From: Nitrospira sp. CG24C
GTDB lineage: Bacteria > Nitrospirota > Nitrospiria > Nitrospirales > Nitrospiraceae
Reading direction: 5' to 3'
NCBI GenBank assembly: GCA_002869885.2
Contig: NEWR02000009.1
Span: 327,897 to 382,770 of the forward strand
DNA: 54,874 nucleotides
This document shows, one piece after another, positions 8,829 through 18,900 of this stretch (its first letter is position 1; each line of letters starts with the position of its first letter). The translations under genes were made by a program, and so were the position numbers. The notes below the pieces were generated by a model. That model saw nothing but the letters and a program-made list of their open reading frames with translations, was not told the DNA's origin and ran no database searches.

Positions 8829-9005
8829 ATGTTTATAAAAACCCTAGCTCAGACCAAAATGTGGGGGTTTTGGCAATATATGTTTGATCTCTGCAACGAG
8901 AGTTTTCCCTGCGTGATCGGCTCGTTAACGGTTATAATTATGATTTTTTTGGCTATCGTAATGGGCTTGGGTACTATGATGACGCGCCTCAATAGGAGAG
9001 AATAG
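8829..9005 (+). CDS. Small single-pass membrane protein (58 aa)
   Basis: ATG at 8829 has a near-perfect ribosome site (AAGGAGGGG). The 58-codon frame encodes an N-terminal amphipathic/aromatic segment (MWGFWQYMF), two cysteines, a transmembrane helix (GSLTVIIMIFLAIVMGLG) and a basic tail ending RLNRRE. No family recognised. It closes the run of small membrane proteins that starts at 3504 and is convergent with mutS2. Confidence 0.6.
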   Translation: MFIKTLAQTKMWGFWQYMFDLCNESFPCVIGSLTVIIMIFLAIVMGLGTMMTRLNRRE

Positions 9006-9125
9006 ACATAATCTTCCGCCTGCTTCGCAATCGATTCCCCATGACGTGCCATTTGCCCGGGCGAGGGTCTTCTGAGACCGCGCGTTGCACGAGCACAGGA
9101 GGCCATCTAGCCTGCCCTCTCTTCC

Positions 9126-11528
9126 CTACCCCAATTTCACGATCGTCACGCCATCTCCGCCTTCTGCCCGATCTCCTGCACGGAACTCCGCCACGTAGGG
9201 CGAATCTTTCAGATAGGTTCGCAACGAGGCTTTCAGTTTCCCCGTGCCATGGCCATGAACGATGCGCAGAAACGGCGCGCCGGCCAATGTCGCGCGATCC
9301 AGTGCTGCAACCACGTCATCCAAGGCCTCGTCCGCCGCCTTTCCTCGAACATCCACGACCGTCTGTTCATCCAGCCCCAGTCCGCCGCCTGATGAGACCC
9401 GTCGAGGACTGGGTGACACTGGCGAAGGTGCTGCCTGCCCTCGTGTGAGGCCGACGAGGTTCGCCACTGTGGCCAATAGTTCCCCCTGCCCTACCTTCAC
9501 CCTCACGCGTTTCTTCCCTTGTGGCGTCTCTAGTAGTGTGCCGGTCATGCCGAGCCCGCTGATCTCAACCTGATCCCCCACCCCCAACTGCTCAAGCGGA
9601 ATCGGCGTGTCAGTCGGGGCCAACTCCGCTCTCGTCTGCGCCTCAAGTTCGAACAATCGTTGCTTCGCCGCCTTAGCTTTGATCAATTTCTGCTCGCCCT
9701 TGACGGTATCCACCGTAGCTTGCACTTCTGCCCGTGCCCGACTGAACTGTTCACTGAGTTTTCGCTTGAGACCCCTTTGCGCTTCCCGTTCGGTCTCTTC
9801 CAGGTGAGCTAACTGTGCCTTCGCACGTTGTTCGGCCTGTTCCGCTTCACCTCTGGCTTCGACAGCCCGGGCCAGGTCGTCAGCCAACTGCCGTTGTGTG
9901 AGTTGCAGATCATGCAGCATCGTTTCCATGACCCGCTCATCTTTATGGAGCTTCTGTCTCGCCTCATCGATCAAAGCCCGGTCCATCCCCAATCGGCCTG
10001 CGATCTCAAGCGCAGACGATCCACCTGGCACCCCCATGAAGAGCCGATAGGTCGGCGACAGTGTCGCCACGTCGAACTCGACTGCAGCGTTTGCGAAACC
10101 CGCCATCGTATGGGCCAAGGCTTTCAGCGATCCGTAGTGCGTAGTCGCGACGACTTTCATCCCCAGTGTGGCCAGCCGACAGAGCAACGCTTCGGCCAGG
10201 GCCGCCCCTTCTGTCGGATCGGTCGAGGTCACCGGTTCATCGAGGAGAACCAACCATTGCCGCGGGGCGCCATGGGTGTCGCTTCTGCCCTGACGGTCCG
10301 TTTCATCGAGCAACTGAATCATCTGGGTCATGTGCGCCGAAAAGCTTGATAGATCGCGGGCCAGGTCTTGGGCGTCGCCGATATCGGCATAGACGTCGGG
10401 AAAGATCGCCATTTCGGACTCTGCGTCGCAGGGCAAATGCAATCCGGCCCGGACCATCAAAGCAAAGAGCCCGACGATCTTGAGGGTCACGGTCTTCCCG
10501 CCCGTATTGGGACCGGAAATGACGAGCACATGAATCGATTCATCCAGGAGAATATCGTTAGCGACCACCTGCTCTTTCGACAACACGAGCAAAGGATGTC
10601 TGGCCTGCAACAGTTTCACCCGCCCGTCTGAGTTGAGATCGACTGGATGCGCCTTTAATTGACGACCAAACGATGCCCGCGCCGAAATACCGTCAAGCAC
10701 AGCCAGCGCTTCGAGCCCCGCTAGAACGACCTCGGACTGTTCGGCAATGAGCGTGGACAACTCCTGAAGGATGCGGCGCACTTCCCGCTCGATCTCCAAA
10801 TCCGCCACTTTGATCGAATTGTTCAGCTCGACCAGCTCACGCGGCTCGATAAACACCGTCGCCCCGCTGGCCGACACGTCATGGACGATCCCCGGAACTC
10901 GTCCACGCATGTCGGCTTTCACCGGAATGACATACCGGCCTTCTCGCTGTGCAAAATACTGTTCTTGTAAAATTTCCTCATAGCGACGCGAATGCAGCAT
11001 CTGACTTACTTGATCGCGCATCTGCTGCTTGAGTGCATGGGCCTGATGAGTCAGGCGCCGCAACTCCGGTGTTGCCGACTCCTTGATCGAGCCGTCCGAA
11101 TGAATCGCCGCATCCAGCGCAGTTCTCACAGGCCGCAGTTCACCGACCAACAATAGAGGGTATGCGGCGGAGGCCAACGCGAGCGCGTCCTGTTGATGCC
11201 GTCCCACGAAACGTCTACTCTCTTCAAGCAATTCCAGCACCAGCGCACAATCCCGGAGTTCGTGGACCTCCAACACCGCCCCTTTCTTCGCCCGAACAAG
11301 CGGATCCTGAATGTCCGGAAATGCCAAGACCGGCAGAGCCTCGCCGGAGGCTTGCAGCTGTCCCATCTCCGTCGTTTCCTGTTGCCGCTGCCGTGAGTCC
11401 TGGAGGCTGGTCGCCAATTCGAGAGTACGACAACGCGCCGCCCCCATCGTCGATCTGGCATGCACGGCAAGGGCATCGAGCAGTCTCGGCCACTCCAACA
11501 CCTTCGTGGTCTGTTTGAAGAGATTCAT
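9126..11528 (-). CDS. mutS2: Endonuclease MutS2
   Basis: An 800-residue MutS2 family protein: a MutS core and ATPase with a C-terminal Smr nuclease, linked to anti-recombination and to rescue of collided ribosomes. Walker A GPNTGGKT lies near residues 339-346, and the later ABC-type block reads LVLLDEPVTSTDPTEG. A long charged coiled coil occupies about 500-620. The Smr domain fills the last 85 residues with VVDVRGKAADEAL and HGHGTGKLK. MutS mismatch-recognition domains are absent, as expected for MutS2. It is transcribed toward the accessory region; the nearest divergent gene is gap. Confidence 0.95.
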   Translation of the reverse strand: MNLFKQTTKVLEWPRLLDALAVHARSTMGAARCRTLELATSLQDSRQRQQETTEMGQLQASGEALPVLAFPDIQDPLVRAKKGAVLEVHELRDCALVLELLEESRRFVGRHQQDALALASAAYPLLLVGELRPVRTALDAAIHSDGSIKESATPELRRLTHQAHALKQQMRDQVSQMLHSRRYEEILQEQYFAQREGRYVIPVKADMRGRVPGIVHDVSASGATVFIEPRELVELNNSIKVADLEIEREVRRILQELSTLIAEQSEVVLAGLEALAVLDGISARASFGRQLKAHPVDLNSDGRVKLLQARHPLLVLSKEQVVANDILLDESIHVLVISGPNTGGKTVTLKIVGLFALMVRAGLHLPCDAESEMAIFPDVYADIGDAQDLARDLSSFSAHMTQMIQLLDETDRQGRSDTHGAPRQWLVLLDEPVTSTDPTEGAALAEALLCRLATLGMKVVATTHYGSLKALAHTMAGFANAAVEFDVATLSPTYRLFMGVPGGSSALEIAGRLGMDRALIDEARQKLHKDERVMETMLHDLQLTQRQLADDLARAVEARGEAEQAEQRAKAQLAHLEETEREAQRGLKRKLSEQFSRARAEVQATVDTVKGEQKLIKAKAAKQRLFELEAQTRAELAPTDTPIPLEQLGVGDQVEISGLGMTGTLLETPQGKKRVRVKVGQGELLATVANLVGLTRGQAAPSPVSPSPRRVSSGGGLGLDEQTVVDVRGKAADEALDDVVAALDRATLAGAPFLRIVHGHGTGKLKASLRTYLKDSPYVAEFRAGDRAEGGDGVTIVKLG

Positions 11529-11742
11529 CGCTGCCTCACGAGAAAACGTCTCACGATAGAATCGGCAAACTCTAACGAACCAGGCAACAGAGACGCAAGG
11601 GACAGGTTCTCGATCTTCGCACCAACTGTGTCGTTATCTACGCTTCTTGCGATAGTGATATGCTTCTGAGCCTGCACAGAATTACTACGTCGGAATGGCT
11701 TGACAAGGCCCAGGAGCGCCGATACTATCGGCCTCATCCTGA

Positions 11743-12801
<1,059 letters not shown>

Positions 12802-12820
12802 CCAACCTGACGGAGCCGCC

Positions 12821-14017
12821 ATGAATCTCCGAAAACAAACGATCGACGATGTCGTGCTCCGAGACAAGCGCGTCATCATCCGAGCCGACTTCAACGTCCC
12901 ATTGGACGATTCGCACCAAATCACCGACGACACCCGCATTCGATCGACCCTGCCGACCATCAATCGCGTCGTCGACGACGGAGCCAAGGTGATCCTCTGT
13001 TCGCACCTCGGCCGCCCAAATGGAAAATACGACCCAAAATACAGCCTAGCCCCGGTGGCAAAACGCCTGGGACGGCTCATGGGAAAAGATATTCAGTTTG
13101 CACCGGATTGCATCGGCCCGGCGGTGGAAAAGCTTGTCGCCCAGATGAAGCCTGGCGACGTCTTGCTCCTTGAAAACCTCCGATTCCATAAGGGGGAAGA
13201 GAAAAACGACGACGATTTTTCGAAAGCGTTGGCAGCTCTCGGCGATGTCTATATCAACGACGCGTTCGGCGCCGCACATCGGGCTCATGCCTCCACCGTC
13301 GGCATCACCAAATACATTCCAGCCTCAGCCGCCGGCTTCCTCCTCAAGAAAGAGATCGAATACCTTGAAGGCGCCGTCGAAAACCCCGTTCGGCCCTTTG
13401 TCGCCATTCTCGGCGGGGCAAAAGTGTCCGGGAAGATCGGCGTCATCGAAAATCTAGGCAAGCGCGTCGACAAAGTCATTATCGGTGGCGGCATGGCCTT
13501 TACCTTCTTAAAGGCGAAGGGGTTGGAAATCGGCAACTCCCTGGTCGAAAACGACATGTTGGATTTTGCGAAAGGCATTGAGGACCATGCCCTTTCCCGT
13601 GGCGTGAAATTCTACCTGCCGGTCGATTGTGTCGTCGCGGCCAGCCGCGAGCCTGGGGCGGAATCGAAGATCGTTCCGGTCCAGGAGATCCCCAAAGAGT
13701 GGTATGCACTCGACATTGGCCCGGCCTCCGTCAAGCTCTTCAACGAAGCAGTCCAGAATGCGAAAACGATCCTATGGAACGGTCCGATGGGCGTATTCGA
13801 AATCGATGCCTACGCGCGGGGGACGCTCGCGATGGCTCACGCGGTTGCGGATGCCTACGCCTTGACGATCGTCGGCGGAGGTGAAACAGCGCTGGCTGTG
13901 CATCGAGCCGGCGAGTCGGAAAATATGTCGTTTATCTCGACCGGCGGCGGCGCCGCGCTGGAATTGCTGGAAGGCAAACAACTCCCAGGCTTGACCGCCC
14001 TCCCGGATCGAGTCTAG
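12821..14017 (+). CDS. pgk: Phosphoglycerate kinase
   Basis: A 398-residue kinase transferring phosphate between 1,3-bisphosphoglycerate and ADP. Signatures seen are RADFNVPLD near the N-terminus, CSHLGRPNG, LLENLRFHKGEE, FVAILGGAKVSGKI and the C-terminal GGGETALAV nucleotide-binding block. Full length for the family. It lies between gap and tpiA and is almost certainly co-transcribed with them. Confidence 0.97.
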   Translation: MNLRKQTIDDVVLRDKRVIIRADFNVPLDDSHQITDDTRIRSTLPTINRVVDDGAKVILCSHLGRPNGKYDPKYSLAPVAKRLGRLMGKDIQFAPDCIGPAVEKLVAQMKPGDVLLLENLRFHKGEEKNDDDFSKALAALGDVYINDAFGAAHRAHASTVGITKYIPASAAGFLLKKEIEYLEGAVENPVRPFVAILGGAKVSGKIGVIENLGKRVDKVIIGGGMAFTFLKAKGLEIGNSLVENDMLDFAKGIEDHALSRGVKFYLPVDCVVAASREPGAESKIVPVQEIPKEWYALDIGPASVKLFNEAVQNAKTILWNGPMGVFEIDAYARGTLAMAHAVADAYALTIVGGGETALAVHRAGESENMSFISTGGGAALELLEGKQLPGLTALPDRV

Positions 14018-14077
14018 GAATCGCCTTGCCGTTGGCGCATATCCTCTACCACTACCACCTTCGGACATCGAGATACC

Positions 14078-14848
14078 TTGCGCAGACCTCTCATCGTCGG
14101 TAACTGGAAGATGAACAAGACGGCTTCGGAGGCCGCAGCCTTCATTCGCGACCTCCGCGAACGAGTATCCGCATCGCCTCATGCCGACGTGGTCATTGCG
14201 CCGCCCTTTACAGCCATCGAAACGGCCTACCGCACCTTAGGCCCCTCCTCCTGGATCAACCTCGGCGCGCAGGATGTCCATTGGGAGGAGCAAGGGGCCT
14301 TCACCGGGGAAGTGTCCGCTCCGATGTTGCGCGAACTGGGTTGCCGGTATGTGGTCGTCGGCCACTCTGAACGTCGTACGCACTTCGGCGAGCGAGATGA
14401 GAATATTCAGAAGAAGGTCCGAGCGGCCTTGAAACACGGACTTTCTCCGATCTTGTGTGTGGGAGAATCGCTGGCGGAACGTGAGGCGAACCGAACGGAA
14501 TCGGTCGTCACAGATCAACTGAAGGTCAGCCTGGCAGGGTTGGCCGCGCAGGATCTGGCGACCGTGACAATCGCCTACGAACCGGTCTGGGCCATCGGCA
14601 CGGGGCGAGCTGCCACAACCGAGCAGGCCGTGACCGTGCATCGTTCGATCCGCTTATTCATTGAGACCGGCTGGGATAGTCAAACAGCCTCGGCCATCAG
14701 AATTCTATACGGCGGCAGCGTCACACCCCAAAACATTGAGCCGCTTCTCGTCTCAGATGCGATCGACGGAGCTTTAGTGGGTGGGGCTTGTCTCAACCCC
14801 GACTCGTTTGCTACAATCATCAATCTTGCTCAGGTACAGCGGGCCTAA
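14078..14848 (+). CDS. tpiA: Triose-phosphate isomerase (TTG start)
   Basis: A 256-residue TIM-barrel enzyme interconverting dihydroxyacetone phosphate and glyceraldehyde 3-phosphate. NWKMNKT gives the active-site Asn and Lys, VVGHSERR the electrophilic His (residue 96) and AYEPVWAIGTG the catalytic Glu (168). The chain starts at TTG 14078: the conserved RRPLIVGNWKMNK follows immediately and no ATG or GTG lies at a sensible distance. It is 60 bases downstream of pgk. Confidence 0.95.
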   Translation: MRRPLIVGNWKMNKTASEAAAFIRDLRERVSASPHADVVIAPPFTAIETAYRTLGPSSWINLGAQDVHWEEQGAFTGEVSAPMLRELGCRYVVVGHSERRTHFGERDENIQKKVRAALKHGLSPILCVGESLAEREANRTESVVTDQLKVSLAGLAAQDLATVTIAYEPVWAIGTGRAATTEQAVTVHRSIRLFIETGWDSQTASAIRILYGGSVTPQNIEPLLVSDAIDGALVGGACLNPDSFATIINLAQVQRA

Positions 14849-14862
14849 CTGATCGGAGTGCC

Positions 14863-15225
14863 ATGTATATCTTCCTCATCATCATTCACGTCATGGTCTG
14901 TTTCCTCATGGTCGGCGCAATCCTCTTGCAATCAGGAAAGGGCGCCGAGATCGGCGCATCTTTCGGCGGCTCCAGCCAAACCGTCTTCGGTAGCCGCGGC
15001 CCCGCCAACTTTCTGAGTAAATTCACGGTCGCCGTCGCAGCCGTCTTCATGCTGACCTCGCTCGGCCTTGCCATCCTCGCGAAGGAGCGCGCTTTCTCTT
15101 CCACGGTCATCGATCTCAATAAGAAAGAGACTTCGCAGCCCGCTCCCGAAATACCAGCCACGACGCCGGCAGCCCCGACCGCTGAAACCCACAAGCCAGA
15201 CGACGCTTCCTCAGGCAAACACTAG
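14863..15225 (+). CDS. secG: Preprotein translocase subunit SecG
   Basis: A 120-residue inner-membrane subunit of the SecYEG channel. Two transmembrane helices (about 2-22 and 52-72) flank the conserved loop LLQSGKGAEIGASFGG and FGSRGPANFL. An extended Pro/Ala-rich cytoplasmic tail (about 85-120) is longer than in E. coli. It starts 15 bases after tpiA, the common tpiA-secG arrangement. Confidence 0.93.
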   Translation: MYIFLIIIHVMVCFLMVGAILLQSGKGAEIGASFGGSSQTVFGSRGPANFLSKFTVAVAAVFMLTSLGLAILAKERAFSSTVIDLNKKETSQPAPEIPATTPAAPTAETHKPDDASSGKH

Positions 15226-15253
15226 AGAACCGCGCAGAAGCTGCGCGGTTCTC
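15225..15253 (+). terminator. Hairpin at the end of the gap-secG operon
   Basis: GAGAACCGCGCAG and CTGCGCGGTTCTC pair perfectly over 13 bp around a 3-base loop, starting on the last base of the secG stop codon. No T-run follows, but the stem is very stable and sits where the operon should end. Confidence 0.7.
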
Positions 15254-15422
15254 CGCACACAACTCGCACGAAAACCTCAACTCATTTCACAGTTGTCCAC
15301 AAAATTGATGTGGGACGGGGAGAGGTTGAACTTATTCAGCGTCTGACAAGATTCTAGCCGGCTGCGGAAAAACTCGATTTACACACAACACATCCTTGAA
15401 GTCTTTTTTGTGGCATTAGCAT
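15254..15422. other. Intergenic spacer, secG to repeat C1
   Basis: No gene is seen here. A single DnaA-box-like TTGTCCACA (near 15293) stands alone, and a short GGCTGCGGAAAAA motif near 15360 resembles one near 37620. Confidence 0.4.
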
Positions 15423-15548
15423 CAGGATGCTCAAAAAGGCCGTTCAGCAAGGCCGCAGGCGAGTCCAAACCGGAGGCGTACCCTTCTGGGGTACGTTGAG
15501 GATTTGGATGAGCCGAGAACGAAGCTGGCGGGCTTTTTCAGCATCCTG
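15423..15548. repeat. Palindromic element C, copy 1 (126 nt)
   Basis: The outer arms CAGGATGCT and AGCATCCTG pair. Inside them AAAAAGGCC..CAGC pairs with GCTG..GGGCTTTTT. An inner stem TCCAAA/TTTGGA and an apical GTACC/GGTAC hairpin follow, so the whole unit folds as one long hairpin. It fills the gap between convergent secG and ilvE and ends on the base before the ilvE stop codon. Other copies start at 32635, 43789 and 48240. Confidence 0.88.
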
Positions 15549-16463
15549 TTAGATTCTGGTGAGCCACGCCTCGTGGGAAGGATCCTCCCCACGCACGATG
15601 GAAAAGTAGGCCTTCTGCAAAGCTTGCGTAATCGGACCTGGTGTGCCGGTTCCAATACGACGATTGTCGATCTCCCGCACCGGTGTCAGCTCGGCAGCGG
15701 TCCCGGTCACGAATACTTCATCGGCAATATACATGTCATCGCGTGTGAAGCGCTCCTCCACCACAGGGATACGCCGCTCCCGCGCCAATTCGATGACAGC
15801 ACTTCTGGTGATGCCGTCGAGGATCGAGGTGAGCGGCGTAGTCTTGATCTGCCCTTTACGCACAATGAAGATATTTTCCCCCGTCCCCTCCGACACATAC
15901 CCTTCGGTATCGAGAAGAATGGCTTCATCGTATCCGTCCGCTTTCGCTTCCCTCTTTGCGAGAATCGAGTTCACGTAGTAGCCGGAAATTTTCCCCCTCG
16001 TCATCGAGACGTTGACGTGATGACGAGTAAATGACGACACACGAGCCCGCATCCCATTCGCAATCGCATCGTCCCCGAGGTAGGCGCCCCAGGTCCAGGC
16101 GGCGATGGCTAGCTTGATTGGATTATCGCCGGGATAGACTCCCATCGCTCCGTGCCCGATATAAACGAGCGGGCGAATATAGCAGGCCTCCAGCTTGTTG
16201 ACCCTGACGGTCTCCACGATAGCCGCGGCGACCTGCTTCTTGTCGAAGGGTATCTGCATCATGCCGATATGGGCGGAATCGAACAGCCGATCGACATGCT
16301 CTTGTAGCCGAAAAATCGCGGAACCGGACTTTCCCTTGTAGCAGCGAAGCCCCTCGAATGCGCCCAGTCCATAATGCAGCGAATGGGTCATCACGTGGAC
16401 ATGCGCGTCCGCCCAATTGACGAACGACCCATCCATCCAAATTTTCCCTTGTGGCTCAAGCAT
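15549..16463 (-). CDS. ilvE: Branched-chain amino acid aminotransferase
   Basis: A 304-residue class IV PLP aminotransferase that transfers the amino group in the last step of Val/Leu/Ile synthesis. GKISGYYVNSILAKREA contains the PLP lysine (about residue 158); other blocks are HYGLGAFEGLRCY, YIRPLVYIG, EGTGENIF and FVTGTAAELTPV. I start it at 16463 (MLEPQGKIWMDG), which gives the usual family length; a longer frame adds 26 residues with no similarity. It is convergent with secG. Confidence 0.95.
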   Translation of the reverse strand: MLEPQGKIWMDGSFVNWADAHVHVMTHSLHYGLGAFEGLRCYKGKSGSAIFRLQEHVDRLFDSAHIGMMQIPFDKKQVAAAIVETVRVNKLEACYIRPLVYIGHGAMGVYPGDNPIKLAIAAWTWGAYLGDDAIANGMRARVSSFTRHHVNVSMTRGKISGYYVNSILAKREAKADGYDEAILLDTEGYVSEGTGENIFIVRKGQIKTTPLTSILDGITRSAVIELARERRIPVVEERFTRDDMYIADEVFVTGTAAELTPVREIDNRRIGTGTPGPITQALQKAYFSIVRGEDPSHEAWLTRI

Positions 16464-16587
16464 AGACAACGAAGACAGGCCTGTAAATGATCGAACGATG
16501 GAATCGGAATATAGCAGCGGGTTGGAAGAAGCGTCAAGCAAATGGCCCTGGCAAGGCCCACAGGCAAGCGAGGCGAAGAAGTATCGG

Positions 16588-16962
16588 TCAGGAGGCCATC
16601 CGAGGAGCGCGAATCTTCTGGCTCACTACCTTGGTGATATGTGCTGCGGCTAATGGACTCAGGTGATCGAACTCCATGCCGAAATCATACCCATCCACCC
16701 ACCGAACCGTTGCTCGTTCAACTTCTATGGTCGGACCATCGGCTGAAAGTGTGAGGCGCAACGCTAGACTAAGGCCTGGCTCGACTGCATGTTCGCCTTG
16801 AATACGTAGCCCGGATCGAGACAGGTTGGTCACGAGGCCCTTCCCCACATACTCTGTACTGAGGTAATGGAGTGCGTGCCTGGTTGGTATACGACGATAG
16901 GGACGGAGCACAAATTGAATGCCCTTTAGTTTGGTGGAAAGAGGCTTCGCTGTAATAGCCAT
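16588..16962 (-). CDS. PilZ-domain protein
   Basis: A 124-residue protein with the PilZ c-di-GMP-binding signature: RPYRRIPTR at about 20-28 (the RxxxR loop) followed by NLSRSGLRI (the D/NxSxxG strand) and FGMEFDHLS. It is a single-domain PilZ, probably a c-di-GMP effector or adaptor of motility, surface or polysaccharide systems. It lies upstream of ilvE on the same strand, 124 bases away, and diverges from rplU. Confidence 0.85.
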   Translation of the reverse strand: MAITAKPLSTKLKGIQFVLRPYRRIPTRHALHYLSTEYVGKGLVTNLSRSGLRIQGEHAVEPGLSLALRLTLSADGPTIEVERATVRWVDGYDFGMEFDHLSPLAAAHITKVVSQKIRAPRMAS

Positions 16963-17098
16963 GTTATCTCCAATCCATGAAAAGGGCTAATAAGATGAAA
17001 GTCAGCATACGCCCAGGATCCGGAACAGGGTAGCCCACAAATAGGTTAACTCTAAGGAGGGGGCAAACTGGTTGCCGGCTGATCCCTTAGTCTTTTCC

Positions 17099-17128
17099 TT
17101 GACAGGCTTCAAATCCCTATGTTACAAA
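17099..17128 (+). promoter_or_regulatory. Probable sigma-70 promoter of rplU
   Basis: TTGACA (17099-17104), then 17-18 bases, then TTACAA/TACAAA (17122-17128). An inverted repeat GTTACA..TGTAAC (17121-17143) overlaps the -10 and could be an operator or leader hairpin just ahead of the L21 gene at 17158. Confidence 0.5.
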
Positions 17129-17157
17129 CTCAGCTTCTGTAACGGAGATAGGGGTTT

Positions 17158-17472
17158 ATGTACGCAATTATTGAGACAGGCGGCAAGCAGTACCGGGTTG
17201 AAACCGGCTCATTAGTTCTTGTGGAGTCCCTGCCCGGCGAGGTCGGGGGAACGATCGAACTCGGCCAGGTTCGGCTGATCCACGGTGACAAAGGTCTGGA
17301 AATTGGACAGCCGTTGGTCAAAGGGGCCACCGTCAAAGCCGAGATTATCAACCAGGGCCGGACCCGTTCCATCACCATCTTCAAGAAGCAACGGCGCAAA
17401 AACTACCGGCGGACCAACGGCCATCGCCAGGGCTTTACCAAATTGCGCATTACCGGCATCGAAACGGCCTAA
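17158..17472 (+). CDS. rplU: 50S ribosomal protein L21
   Basis: A 104-residue ribosomal protein beginning MYAIIETGGKQYRVE, the canonical L21 N-terminus. It has the basic block KKQRRKNYRRTNGHRQ that contacts 23S rRNA and ends FTKLRITGIE. It is the first gene of the rplU-rpmA-obgE set, with GGAGATAGGGG upstream. Confidence 0.97.
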   Translation: MYAIIETGGKQYRVETGSLVLVESLPGEVGGTIELGQVRLIHGDKGLEIGQPLVKGATVKAEIINQGRTRSITIFKKQRRKNYRRTNGHRQGFTKLRITGIETA

Positions 17473-17484
17473 CGAGGACCAGCC

Positions 17485-17748
17485 ATGGCAACAAATAAAG
17501 GCGGCGGATCAACTAGAAATGGACGCGATAGCAATCCCCAATATCTTGGGGTCAAGGCCTACGGTGGAGAGACCGTGAAGGCTGGATCGATTCTAATCCG
17601 TCAGCGCGGGACAAAGTTCTTCCCAGGATTCAACGTGGGTCTCGGCAAAGACCACACCCTCTTCGCCCGCATCACAGGGATTGTGAAGTTCGAGCGCGGT
17701 CGCGGACGGCAGAAGATCAGCGTCTACTCCGCGCCCTCGATTCCATAG
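17485..17748 (+). CDS. rpmA: 50S ribosomal protein L27
   Basis: An 87-residue ribosomal protein at the peptidyl-transferase centre, with [17 protein letters not shown] and [19 protein letters not shown]. The N-terminus lacks the extra cleaved leader found in Firmicutes. It begins 12 bases after rplU. Confidence 0.97.
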   Translation: MATNKGGGSTRNGRDSNPQYLGVKAYGGETVKAGSILIRQRGTKFFPGFNVGLGKDHTLFARITGIVKFERGRGRQKISVYSAPSIP

Positions 17749-17874
17749 TACATTCTTTTCTTCTTTTCTCGTCACAGGGTCGTTACCACGAGGACTCCCG
17801 GCATGGGTAGGGGTGCAACGGGATGTTCCTCGTATGTCATGCCTATTGGATCCTTATGCTGAAACGGTGCGCCG

Positions 17875-18900
17875 ATGTTTGTCGATGAAGTCCGTATTCA
17901 TATTAAAGCCGGCCGCGGCGGCGATGGTTCATGCAGTTTTCGGCGAGAAAAATTCGTCCCGCGCGGCGGTCCTGACGGTGGCGATGGCGGCCACGGCGGC
18001 GATGTCGTGTTTGAAGCCTCGCCTCGCATGACCACGCTCCTCGACCTCCGGTATCAGAAACACTATGAAGCGGAAGTCGGCCGCCAAGGCGGCGCCGCCA
18101 ACTGTTCTGGAAGAACCGGAGAAGACGTGGTGGTGGCCCTTCCGGTCGGCACCGTCATCTTCGACGATCAGACCAATGAGATGTTGGCCGATCTGATCAC
18201 TCCCGGGCAGCGGTTTGTGGGGGCTCACCGAGGCCTGGGCGGACGAGGGAACAGCCATTTCGCGACACCGACCAATCGCACGCCCACAGAATTCGAAACA
18301 GGCACGGAAGGCGAAGAACGGTCGCTGAGGCTTGAGCTGAAGCTGTTGGCCGATGTCGGACTGGTGGGCTTTCCTAATGCCGGAAAATCGACGCTCATCG
18401 CCTCAATTTCAGCCGCACGACCGAAGATCGCCGATTATCCCTTCACCACGCTGACGCCGAATCTGGGGATCGTTCGTTGGGGAGAAAAAGGAAGCTTCGC
18501 CGTCGCAGATATTCCAGGAATTATCGAAGGCGCCCACGAGGGGAAGGGGTTGGGATTCCAATTTCTCCGGCATATCGAGCGCACGTCGTTCTTGCTGCAC
18601 ATGATCGACGTCTCGGAATGGGCCACCGATGAGCCAGTCAAAAGTTTCGAGATCTTGCGTCAGGAATTAGCCGCTTACGATGAGCCGATCACCGCACGCC
18701 CCTTCGCAGTGGTCGCGACAAAAATCGACGTGGCGGGGGACGGGACACGCCTGCGAGAGTTGCAGAAGTACTGTAAACGCCATCGATATACGTGCCTCGC
18801 GATCTCTGCCGCCACGAGAGAAGGACTGACGGAACTCGTCACCTATGTAGGGCAACAGGTCGCGCAGCTTCGAGCGACACCATGCGAGACGAACTCCTAA
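17875..18900 (+). CDS. obgE: Obg-family GTPase (ribosome assembly / stress)
   Basis: A 341-residue GTPase acting in late 50S assembly. The glycine-rich Obg fold occupies about 1-158 (IKAGRGGDGSCSFRREK, GGDGGHGGDV). The G domain follows, with GFPNAGKS at 165-172, the switch-I region YPFTTLTPN and DIPGIIEGA. The C-terminal OCT domain of Bacillus Obg is absent. Its 3' end overlaps proB by 19 bases. Confidence 0.96.
   Translation: MFVDEVRIHIKAGRGGDGSCSFRREKFVPRGGPDGGDGGHGGDVVFEASPRMTTLLDLRYQKHYEAEVGRQGGAANCSGRTGEDVVVALPVGTVIFDDQTNEMLADLITPGQRFVGAHRGLGGRGNSHFATPTNRTPTEFETGTEGEERSLRLELKLLADVGLVGFPNAGKSTLIASISAARPKIADYPFTTLTPNLGIVRWGEKGSFAVADIPGIIEGAHEGKGLGFQFLRHIERTSFLLHMIDVSEWATDEPVKSFEILRQELAAYDEPITARPFAVVATKIDVAGDGTRLRELQKYCKRHRYTCLAISAATREGLTELVTYVGQQVAQLRATPCETNS

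Noticed and set aside
14788..14862. Longer N-terminus for secG overlapping tpiA
   Set aside because: The added 25 residues are hydrophilic and precede the conserved MYIFLIIIHV start with its own ribosome site.
15285..15305. DnaA-box-like TTGTCCACA near secG
   Set aside because: A single box without a cluster, AT-rich unwinding region or dnaA/dnaN nearby does not support an origin.
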